Assembly: GCA_948505485.1 (NCBI GenBank)
Contig: CAOPQH010000050.1
Location: 1-10,249, forward strand
Direction: 5' to 3'
Origin: an uncultured Clostridia bacterium
GTDB lineage: Bacteria; Bacillota; Clostridia; TANB77; CAG-508
Length of the DNA: 10,249 nt
Shown here: positions 1 to 5,524 of the stretch, one piece after another
Layout of the letters: each line of letters opens with the position of its first letter
How positions within the stretch are numbered: the stretch's first letter is position 1
Notes under the pieces: generated by a model
Told to the model about the DNA's origin: nothing
What the model saw: the letters and a program-made list of their open reading frames with translations, nothing else
The model's database searches: none
Program-made: the position numbers and the translations under genes

Positions 1-348
1 TTTCTAAAAAAATTAATGATTATAATTATGTTAGTAGCTATTTTTGTTTCTTTCTATAATGTAACTTCTGTAGGAATAAATACAGATGAGTGGAAGCCAG
101 GAGATATGACAGGAGGAGGAAAAATAAAAGACATAGGAAATGATGTTATTGGTATTTTACAACTAATAGGAAGTATTACATCTGTTGTAGTAATATTAAT
201 TATAGGAATTAAATACATGTTAGGCTCATTAGAAGAAAAAGCAACATACAAAAAAACATTGTTTCCATACCTAATAGGAGCAATAATGGTATTTTCGATA
301 ACTAATATTTTAGGGTTTGTGGCAAAATTCACAAAAGTTTTTGGATAA
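1..348 (+). CDS. VirB2-like pilin subunit 1 (5' end cut by window edge)
   Basis: A small membrane protein of the T4SS pilin type. The first ATG in view (16) is probably internal: the frame stays open to base 1, no Shine-Dalgarno precedes it, and the three complete paralogues downstream have longer basic N-termini before the hydrophobic stretch. Counting from that ATG, a remnant of the signal or leader hydrophobic segment covers residues 1-15. A Gly-rich spacer follows, then TM1 (about 44-69), a short polar loop containing GSLEEKATYKK (70-80), and TM2 (82-102). The loop is nearly identical in pilins 3 and 4. VirB2-family pilins are inserted in the inner membrane and then extracted to build the conjugative pilus or channel; that role here is inferred from the family and from the virB3, virB4 and virB6 genes downstream. 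It is the first visible member of a four-gene cassette. Confidence 0.75.
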   Translation, partial: FLKKLMIIIMLVAIFVSFYNVTSVGINTDEWKPGDMTGGGKIKDIGNDVIGILQLIGSITSVVVILIIGIKYMLGSLEEKATYKKTLFPYLIGAIMVFSITNILGFVAKFTKVFG

Positions 349-371
349 TAGGATAATAAAAGAAGGTAAAA

Positions 372-776
372 ATGAATAAAACTGTTTTAACAAAAATAAT
401 TTTAATATTAATAATGATTTTAACAATAATACCTACTAATAATGTGTTTGCTGATGAATCATCATTTTCAATAGATGGTTTTGTGAAGGAAGCAGATGAT
501 TTTATAGAGGGAGGAGCAAAAGAAGGAGAAGACTTAATAGAAAAAGATGGAATAAAAAGTATTTCTGATGTAATATATAATACACTATTAGCTATCGGAT
601 TAGTTGTAGCAGTTGCAGTTGGAATATTTTTAGGTATAAAAATAATGGCATCAAGTATTGAAGAACAAGCTAAATATAAACAATTGCTTACTCCTTATTT
701 GATAGGTTGTGTAGTAATATTTGGAGCATTTGGGATATGGAAAATGGTAGTTAATATATTACAAAAATCAATTTAA
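372..776 (+). CDS. Divergent VirB2-like pilin subunit 2
   Basis: A 134-residue protein starting 23 bp after pilin 1, with a modest AGAAGG ribosome site at 361-366. It has a clear signal peptide: basic N-terminus, hydrophobic 9-20, likely cleavage after VFA at residue 27. An acidic segment (28-65) rich in Asp and Glu follows, then TM1 (about 67-92), the loop SSIEEQAKYKQ (94-104) and TM2 (106-128). The loop keeps the E-x-A-x-Y-K core of its neighbours but has Gln for Lys or Arg and lacks the KYMLG sequence. With its acidic N-terminal region, it is the outlier of the four. It could be a minor or tip pilin, or an assembly accessory; this is inference. Membership of the VirB2-like family rests on topology, the loop motif and the position between other pilins. 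Confidence 0.72.
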   Translation: MNKTVLTKIILILIMILTIIPTNNVFADESSFSIDGFVKEADDFIEGGAKEGEDLIEKDGIKSISDVIYNTLLAIGLVVAVAVGIFLGIKIMASSIEEQAKYKQLLTPYLIGCVVIFGAFGIWKMVVNILQKSI

Positions 777-790
777 AGGAATGGATTTAT

Positions 791-1138
791 ATGAAGAAAA
801 AGATACTAAAATATTTTATTGTATTTATAGCAATAATAAATATAATTTGTTTAATGGCTAATATTTCTTATGGATTTGGAATTAATGATTTAACAGGTAC
901 TCAGCCTAAAGGTGCGGGCACAGTAAAAAATGCAGGAAATGCTATTATTGGAATAATAGCTATAATAGGCTCAGCAGTTTCTATTATAGTACTTATGATT
1001 TTAGGAATCAAATATATGTTAGGCTCATTAGAAGAAAGAGCAGAATATAAAAAAACGATGTTTGCATATTTTGTAGGAGCGATATTTGTATTTAGTGCTT
1101 CTGCTATTGCAGGGTTTGTTTACAAAACTTTACCATAA
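791..1138 (+). CDS. VirB2-like pilin subunit 3
   Basis: A 115-residue pilin-type protein. The ribosome site AAAGGA (775-780) overlaps the stop codon of pilin 2, so the two are probably translationally coupled. The ATG at 781 is in another frame and soon hits a stop, so 791 is the start. The N-terminus MKKK is followed by a hydrophobic signal segment (8-27), a short Gly/Thr-rich region (29-48), TM1 (50-76), the loop LGSLEERAEYKKT (77-89) and TM2 (90-111). It is closest to pilin 4; both share GSA-x-S in TM1, AEYKK in the loop and FVF-x-ASA in TM2. Cys20 lies in the signal segment without a convincing lipobox. Family role: a T4SS pilus or channel subunit held in the cytoplasmic membrane before assembly. 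Confidence 0.78.
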   Translation: MKKKILKYFIVFIAIINIICLMANISYGFGINDLTGTQPKGAGTVKNAGNAIIGIIAIIGSAVSIIVLMILGIKYMLGSLEERAEYKKTMFAYFVGAIFVFSASAIAGFVYKTLP

Positions 1139-1153
1139 TTTAGATTTTAAAAT

Positions 1154-1180
1154 TTTCACATTATAAAGTGAAATTATAAT
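1154..1180 (+). promoter_or_regulatory. Weak hairpin and possible promoter upstream of pilin 4
   Basis: The 67-bp gap between pilins 3 and 4 contains a 6-bp inverted repeat, TTTCAC (1154-1159) and GTGAAA (1168-1173), with an 8-nt loop. A perfect TATAAT follows at 1175-1180, with a poor -35 candidate TTTTCA (1153-1158, 16-bp spacing). In such AT-rich DNA a TATAAT can occur by chance, so this is tentative. If real, it would let pilin 4 be expressed independently of pilins 1-3. Confidence 0.25.
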
Positions 1181-1205
1181 ATATATTATAAAGGAGGAAA
1201 AAATA

Positions 1206-1574
1206 ATGAAAGGAATTAACAAAGCAATAAAAATTGTAACAATTGTAATGATAGCAATTATGCTTATATCTTTAACATCTAATGTTTTCGCAGCTAAAGT
1301 TGGTGTGGATCCAGGTAATTTTACTGGAACAGCTGATGGTATTGATACAAAAGACGTAACAAAATGGAGTAATAATATAATTAATATAGTTGCGATAGTA
1401 GGATCTGCAGCATCAATAGTAATATTAATAGTATTAGGTGTTAAATATATGCTAGGTAGTGCAGAAGAAAAAGCAGAATACAAAAAGACTCTATTACCTT
1501 ATATAATAGGTGCAGTATTTGTATTTGGTGCTTCAGCATTAACAGGAGTTATTTACAACATGGTTGGTAAATAA
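1206..1574 (+). CDS. VirB2-like pilin subunit 4
   Basis: A 122-residue pilin-type protein preceded by the best ribosome site of the cassette, AAAGGAGG (1190-1197). Signal peptide 1-29, with likely cleavage after NVFA. The mature protein begins with a Gly/Asp/Thr-rich segment (30-55), then TM1 (57-82), the loop LGSAEEKAEYKKT (83-95) and TM2 (97-117), and ends in a short basic tail. It is very similar to pilin 3. The strong ribosome site, the 67-bp leader of its own and the terminator just after its stop suggest it may be the most highly expressed subunit, but this is inference. Family role: VirB2-like pilus or channel subunit of a T4SS. It ends the pilin cassette and is separated from the machinery genes by a 471-bp gap that includes the terminator. 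Confidence 0.8.
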   Translation: MKGINKAIKIVTIVMIAIMLISLTSNVFAAKVGVDPGNFTGTADGIDTKDVTKWSNNIINIVAIVGSAASIVILIVLGVKYMLGSAEEKAEYKKTLLPYIIGAVFVFGASALTGVIYNMVGK

Positions 1575-1603
1575 AAAAGGGGAGTTTAACTCCTCTTTTT
1601 TTT
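1573..1603 (+). terminator. Intrinsic terminator of the pilin cassette
   Basis: GGGGAG (1579-1584) pairs with CTCCTC (1590-1595) across a TTTAA loop, with one G-U wobble, and is followed by eight T (1596-1603). The flanking A-run and T-run extend the stem. On the other strand the hairpin is also followed by six T, but the wobble becomes an A-C mismatch. It is therefore best suited to + strand transcripts and may act more weakly in reverse. It overlaps the stop codon of pilin 4 and uncouples the pilins from the downstream machinery genes. Confidence 0.9.
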
Positions 1604-1604
1604 G

Positions 1605-1691
1605 CCCGCCAAGCTACCTGGTGATAGGACATTTTCGTTTTCGTTAGACTCAAACGAAAAGTGCTATCACCACGCATGGCTTCTCTACAAT
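1605..1691. ncRNA. Structured RNA-like element, copy A
   Basis: An 87-nt element that folds on itself. The base helix is GCCA (1608-1611) with TGGC (1677-1680), then an A-A mismatch, then GC (1613-1614) with GC (1674-1675). An internal loop follows (TACC against C). The lower stem is 9 bp (1619-1627 with 1664-1672), followed by a G-G mismatch, 2 bp, a bulged A, an upper 9-bp stem (1632-1640 with 1652-1660) and an 11-nt apical loop. No ORF runs through it. Copy B 109 bp downstream has the same architecture with compensated substitutions. It starts right after a terminator T-run and has no T-run of its own, so it is not itself a terminator. Strand is unresolved. It matches no RNA family I can name with confidence. 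The alternative is a dispersed palindromic (REP-like) repeat. Confidence 0.6.
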
Positions 1692-1706
1692 ATAGAAAAG
1701 TGCTAT
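1656..1706 (+). repeat. 12-nt direct repeat linking copy A to a spacer hairpin
   Basis: GAAAAGTGCTAT occurs at 1656-1667, inside the 3' half of copy A, and again at 1695-1706, between copies A and B. In the spacer it helps form a separate small hairpin, ATATAG (1690-1695) with CTATAT (1703-1708) and a 7-nt loop. This may be the remnant of another unit or a product of local duplication. Confidence 0.5.
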
Positions 1707-1713
1707 ATTTATA

Positions 1714-1799
1714 GCCGTCAAGCTACCTGTCAATAGGGTATTTTCTTTTTCGCAGGCTCAAAAGAAAAACGCTATTGACACGCATGACTACTCTACAAT
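1714..1799. ncRNA. Structured RNA-like element, copy B
   Basis: An 86-nt second copy with the same plan as copy A: base helix GTCA (1717-1720) with TGAC (1785-1788), A-A mismatch, GC/GC pairs, TACC internal loop, lower 9-bp stem (1728-1736 with 1772-1780), G-G mismatch, 2 bp, bulged A, upper 9-bp stem (1741-1749 with 1760-1768) and a 10-nt loop. Paired positions that differ from copy A are compensated on the opposite strand of the helix. The unpaired stretches CAAGCTACCT, ACGCATG and CTCTACAAT are unchanged. No terminator follows, and the next 190 bp are AT-rich and gene-free. Strand is unresolved. Confidence 0.6.
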
Positions 1800-1916
1800 G
1801 TTAATAAACCTTTCAATTTTATAATACATATAAATTATGAATAAACAAAATAGTTAATCCTTAGGGATATTTATAATAAGAAAAATAGCTTGCTATAAAA
1901 TAGTACAAATATAGTA

Positions 1917-1984
1917 TTACAACATTATTACAAATATATTAAATTATAAATATATTTTCTGTAAAACATTACAATTAATTACAA
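1917..1984 (+). promoter_or_regulatory. Paired TTACAA motifs, possible operator
   Basis: TTACAA occurs four times, at 1917, 1928, 1969 and 1979, as two pairs whose members start 11 and 10 bp apart, about one helical turn. The last pair overlaps the -35 region and spacer of the proposed promoter of the machinery operon. Such spacing suits a dimeric DNA-binding protein, but the AT-rich background makes chance plausible. Confidence 0.25.
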
Positions 1985-1997
1985 TATTTGATATAAT
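1969..1997 (+). promoter_or_regulatory. Extended -10 promoter of the machinery operon
   Basis: TGATATAAT (1989-1997) is a perfect extended -10 (TG-N-TATAAT). A poor -35, TTACAA (1969-1974), lies 17 bp upstream. A second TATAAT follows at 1998-2003. Transcription would begin near 2004-2010, giving a leader of about 40 nt that carries the GGGAGG ribosome site (2033-2038). The position after a terminator and before the first gene of an unbroken gene run supports the call. The rest of the gap, 1800-1916, is AT-rich with a short ATAGC/GCTAT palindrome at 1885-1896 and nothing else I can name. Confidence 0.5.
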
Positions 1998-2045
1998 TAT
2001 AATATATAAAATATATAAAACTTAAGAAAAATGGGAGGTTTTTAG

Positions 2046-2396
2046 ATGGGAACATATGGAATACCTAGAAACACAAAAGGAGAAAGCAGAATATTATATA
2101 TTTTTTCTATAAAAGCATTAATATATACAGCAATAGGTGCTGCAATAGGAGGAATATTTTATTTTTTGTTTAAATTGATAAAATTAACAATAGTTGGAAT
2201 AATTTTTGTTTTATTATTTGGATTAATAGGATTCTGCATAGGAACATTTAAAATACCAGAAAATAACTCCTTTGAACTTGGAAAAAAAGCTGGAGGAGAG
2301 AATTTAGATGAGGTAATTAAAAGAAGTATAAAATTTAAAATGAAGAAAGACAAGATATATGTGTATACAAAGGAGGAAATAGAAGATGAGCAATGA
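2046..2396 (+). CDS. VirB3-like, PrgI-family T4SS membrane protein
   Basis: A 116-residue protein resembling the PrgI family, the Gram-positive counterpart of VirB3. These are small inner-membrane proteins encoded directly before VirB4 that help anchor the ATPase to the channel. A short polar N-terminus (1-15) with YGIPRN is followed by two closely spaced hydrophobic helices (about 17-42 and 47-67). A C-terminal cytoplasmic segment then carries KIPENNSFELG and a basic stretch ending in KDKIYVYTKEE. Length, topology and gene order fit the family; the sequence identity itself is weak. The start is set by GGGAGG 7 bp upstream. It is the first gene of the machinery operon, and its 3' end overlaps the next gene by 11 bp, implying translational coupling. 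Its stop is TGA, unlike the TAA of its neighbours. Confidence 0.75.
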   Translation: MGTYGIPRNTKGESRILYIFSIKALIYTAIGAAIGGIFYFLFKLIKLTIVGIIFVLLFGLIGFCIGTFKIPENNSFELGKKAGGENLDEVIKRSIKFKMKKDKIYVYTKEEIEDEQ

Positions 2397-3606
2397 ACAA
2401 TTATCTAATATTTTAATATATTCTTTAATAGGAATTTTAATATTATTTGTAGTGCTAATTGTAGTGTATATAGTATTAACAATAAAAGATGGTGTAGCAA
2501 ATAAAGAAAAAAATCAGCCTAAAGATGAGGTAGAGCCAAATAGAGAAAATAATAATAAAAACAAAAATACAGGTTATGGTAAACAATCAATATTTAACTT
2601 TATGGAATTTGATAAAATAGAAGATAATATGATTGTTCAAAAAAAAGGCGAAAGATATTTAATGGTAGTAGAATGCCAAGGTGTTAATTATGATTTAATG
2701 TCTGAAGTAGAGAAAAATGGTGTAGAAGAAGGATATGTGCAATTTCTAAATATTTTAAGACACCCTATACAGATATATATTCAAACAAGAACAATAAATC
2801 TAGAAGATAGTATAAATACATATAAAGAAAAAGTAAGAGAAGTAGAAGATAAATTACTTAGACTTAAAGCTAACTATGAAGAAATGAAAAATTCAAGTAG
2901 TTATACAGATGAACAAAAAAACAGAGCATTATTTGAATATACAAAACAAAGAAATTTATATGAATATGGAAATGATATCATATATAACACTGAAAAAATG
3001 AATTTAAATAAAAATATATCAACAAAAAAATATTATATAGTAATTCCTTATTATACAGCAGAGTTAGGAAGTAATGAATTTGATAAAGATGAAATAAAAA
3101 ATATAGCTTTTTCAGAACTATACAATAGATCACAATCAATAATAAGAACATTATCTGTATGCGGAGTTAATGGGAAAATTTTAAACTCAATAGAATTAGC
3201 AGAATTACTATTTATGGCATATAACAGAGATGAAGCAGAGGTGTTTGCAATACAAAAAGCTATTTCTGCAGGATGTGATGAAATTTACTCAACTGCACCT
3301 GATGTATTAGATAAAAAGATGCAAGCCTTAGATAAAGAAATAGAAAGTAGAGCAATTGACAAAGCTCAAGAACTAATAAATGAAGTAAAAACAGAAAAAA
3401 TGTTAAATGTTGAAAATAAAGAAAAATCAATGGATGAACTTATCGACCAAATGGTTGAACTAATACTTGAGGAAAATAAAGACTATATAGGGGAAGATGT
3501 AGCTGCAGAGGCAGTAGAGAAATTATTAGAAGAAGGAAAAAAGAAGAAAGGAGGAAGGGCAAATGGCAAAAAAGAAACAACAAGTTCAAGAAACTCAGAA
3601 CAATAA
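2386..3606 (+). CDS. Membrane-anchored protein resembling a detached VirB4 N-terminal (TraC-like) domain
   Basis: A 406-residue protein with one N-terminal TM helix (about 9-33), an Asn/Lys-rich linker (35-66) and a globular region (about 68-300). That region contains a coiled-coil-like insertion (145-195) and ends with a VirB4-N-like stretch, ICG-type CGVNGK through LLFMAYNRDEAE (259-286). A charged helical tail (305-390) finishes in a Lys/Gly-rich end. No Walker motifs are present. The first half, a core with IVQKKGERYLMVVE and HPIQIYIQTR (83-96, 126-135), resembles the N-terminal domain of VirB4/TraC proteins. In some Gram-positive and CPR systems a stand-alone protein of this kind precedes the ATPase. 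Likely role: a membrane tether or scaffold for VirB4. Ribosome site AAAGGAGG (2369-2376) is inside the previous gene. Its last 44 bp overlap the VirB4 gene. Function is inferred. Confidence 0.65.
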   Translation: MSNEQLSNILIYSLIGILILFVVLIVVYIVLTIKDGVANKEKNQPKDEVEPNRENNNKNKNTGYGKQSIFNFMEFDKIEDNMIVQKKGERYLMVVECQGVNYDLMSEVEKNGVEEGYVQFLNILRHPIQIYIQTRTINLEDSINTYKEKVREVEDKLLRLKANYEEMKNSSSYTDEQKNRALFEYTKQRNLYEYGNDIIYNTEKMNLNKNISTKKYYIVIPYYTAELGSNEFDKDEIKNIAFSELYNRSQSIIRTLSVCGVNGKILNSIELAELLFMAYNRDEAEVFAIQKAISAGCDEIYSTAPDVLDKKMQALDKEIESRAIDKAQELINEVKTEKMLNVENKEKSMDELIDQMVELILEENKDYIGEDVAAEAVEKLLEEGKKKKGGRANGKKETTSSRNSEQ

Positions 3607-5521
3607 AGAAAGAGAAATATTAAGAAAAAAGACGATAAAAGAATTAATAGCACCATCTGGAATAGATGCATCTGATATTGATCATTTAGAGATTATATCA
3701 AACATGAAAAGATATGCGAGAAGTTTCTTTGTGTCAGCACTTCCAAGAATGTGTACTTTTCCTGAATTATTTAGAGATTTATATTTTTTCGGAGATATAA
3801 ATACATCTATTTATATAAATCCAATACCAGAGTCACGTTCTCAAAGCGAATTAAATAAAGTTATAAATGAATTAGAAACAGAAAGAATTGTTGCAGCAGA
3901 TAAAGGAAATATAAATAGAGAAAGTTTACTAGCTCAAAAAAGAGTAGAAACCGAACAATTAAGAGATGAGATAGCAGCAGGATTTAATAAATTATTTGAA
4001 GCTTCAATTATATCTACAATATACTCATATAATATTGAAGATTTAGATAAATTCACAAAATTATTATCAACAGAGATGTCTAAATCTTTAGTAGGAGTAA
4101 AAACAGCATGGGCAATGCAAGAAGATGCTTTTAAATCAAATCTTCCATTAATGGAAGATAAAATAAATAAATTACATACATTTGATAGACGTTCAATGGC
4201 TACAACTTTTCCTTTTACAACATCAGAAGTTGGACATTCTACAGGAGTTCCATTAGGGTTTAATAAACAAACAGGAACACCAATTTTATTTGATAATTTT
4301 CACCAATCATTAACAAATTATAACATGGTTATATTTGCTAAATCAGGAGCTGGAAAATCAGTAACAATGAAAACATTAATTTCAAGATCTTCTGTATTAA
4401 TGGGAATAGAAAGTTTAGCACTTGATGCTGAGGGAGAATATACTATAGTTGCAGAATCCTTAGGTGGAATTAATGTAGTATTAAGTCCTAATTCAAAAAC
4501 AGTTATTAATTTATTTGATATAGAAACAGAAAATATAAAAGATGAAATTACAGGAAGAGAAAGAGCTGTGTTAAATGTAGAAAATAAAGTAGAAGACGTA
4601 ACACAAGCTTTATTAACAATGGCAAGAGGAAGTACAAGAAGTCAAGAAGTAAATGAGTTAACAAAACAAATTATAGCCGAAATTGTTGCAGAAGAATATG
4701 CTGCACTTGGAATAACAAATGATCCTAATAGTTTATATACAAAGAGTACTAATTTTAATCAAGATGAAAGATTATATAGAGAAAAGAAAAAAATGCCTAC
4801 AATAGGTTCATGGTATAGAAGATTACAAGTAAAAGCAAGGGAAAACCAAAATGGTGACTATAGTTTTCATTATAGTTATTTAATAAAAGTTATGAGGCAA
4901 TATATTAGAGAATATGATGGTCAAATGGCATATTTTGATGGACAATCTACTTTTGAGTTATTAGATGGAGCACCATTTATAAACTTAGATATATCAAACT
5001 TAGAAGAAAGATTTGCAAGACCACTTGCTCAACAAATACTATTATCTTGGATATGGGAAAAATATGTAAAAAAGAATAGTGAAGATAGAAAAAAAGCAAG
5101 TAAAAAAAGAGTTATAGTTGATGAGGCATGGATGCTTTTACCATATCCAGAAGCAGTAGACTTTTTAAATACTATGGCTAGACGTGCAAGAAAAAGAAAT
5201 GTATCATTAGCTATAATTTCACAAAGATTTCAAGATTTTTATGAAAAACCAGAAGCACAAGCAGTACTAACATCTTCAGACACAAAATTATTTTTAGCAC
5301 AAGATAAATCAGAAATAGAGTACTTAAAAGAAGTATTTAAATTAAGCCAAGGAGAAGCAAATTTCTTAATTACATGTCTAAAAGGAGAAGGATTATTAAA
5401 AGTTGGAGGAGATTCAGCTATATTACAAATAACTCCAACATCAAAAGAATTTGAATTTGTTGAAACTAATTTAAACAAAATAGTAGAAATGAGGAAGAAT
5501 AGAGAAAATCAAGGAGTATAA
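3563..5521 (+). CDS. virB4: VirB4-family T4SS ATPase
   Basis: A 652-residue ATPase that powers pilus biogenesis and substrate transfer at the cytoplasmic face of the T4SS. Walker A is AKSGAGKS (259-266, Lys265). Walker B is RVIVDEAW (515-522, Asp520, Glu521). The downstream motif SLAIISQRFQDF and the region near TKLFLAQDKSEIEYL are typical of VirB4/TraE-type proteins. The stretch before Walker A, with TGVPLGFNKQTGTPILFD, is also characteristic. It is shorter than classical VirB4 (around 800 residues), consistent with part of the N-terminal domain being supplied by the preceding gene. There is no TM segment. The start at 3563 has AAAGGAGG at 3547-3554. The reading frame overlaps the upstream gene by 44 bp, so the two are probably made together. 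No disrupted catalytic residues are seen. Confidence 0.95.
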   Translation: MAKKKQQVQETQNNKEREILRKKTIKELIAPSGIDASDIDHLEIISNMKRYARSFFVSALPRMCTFPELFRDLYFFGDINTSIYINPIPESRSQSELNKVINELETERIVAADKGNINRESLLAQKRVETEQLRDEIAAGFNKLFEASIISTIYSYNIEDLDKFTKLLSTEMSKSLVGVKTAWAMQEDAFKSNLPLMEDKINKLHTFDRRSMATTFPFTTSEVGHSTGVPLGFNKQTGTPILFDNFHQSLTNYNMVIFAKSGAGKSVTMKTLISRSSVLMGIESLALDAEGEYTIVAESLGGINVVLSPNSKTVINLFDIETENIKDEITGRERAVLNVENKVEDVTQALLTMARGSTRSQEVNELTKQIIAEIVAEEYAALGITNDPNSLYTKSTNFNQDERLYREKKKMPTIGSWYRRLQVKARENQNGDYSFHYSYLIKVMRQYIREYDGQMAYFDGQSTFELLDGAPFINLDISNLEERFARPLAQQILLSWIWEKYVKKNSEDRKKASKKRVIVDEAWMLLPYPEAVDFLNTMARRARKRNVSLAIISQRFQDFYEKPEAQAVLTSSDTKLFLAQDKSEIEYLKEVFKLSQGEANFLITCLKGEGLLKVGGDSAILQITPTSKEFEFVETNLNKIVEMRKNRENQGV

Positions 5522-5524
5522 ATA

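Noticed and set aside
16..18. First ATG in view as the real start of pilin 1
   Set aside because: No ribosome site lies in front, the frame is open to the window edge, and the paralogues have longer basic N-termini before the hydrophobic segment.
1619..1672. Copies A and B as further intrinsic terminators
   Set aside because: The hairpins are followed by ACGCATG rather than a T-run on the + strand, and by mixed sequence on the minus strand.
1605..1799. CRISPR array or type III toxin-antitoxin RNA repeat
   Set aside because: Only two units, about 87 nt long and internally palindromic, with no uniform spacers and no toxin or cas gene nearby.
1605..1799. Hammerhead-type self-cleaving ribozyme
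   Set aside because: The CTGANGA and GAAA core boxes in the needed arrangement are absent on the + strand, and I found none on the minus strand. Other ribozyme classes could not be excluded by eye.
1605..1799. Origin of transfer (oriT)
   Set aside because: Inverted repeats beside T4SS genes fit, but no nick-site consensus I know is present, no relaxase is adjacent, and compensated changes between tandem copies favour an RNA or repeat function.
2394..2396. TGA read as tryptophan (Mycoplasma or CPR-type code)
   Set aside because: All tryptophans in the conserved proteins are TGG, and TGA closes the VirB3-like gene at the expected family length.
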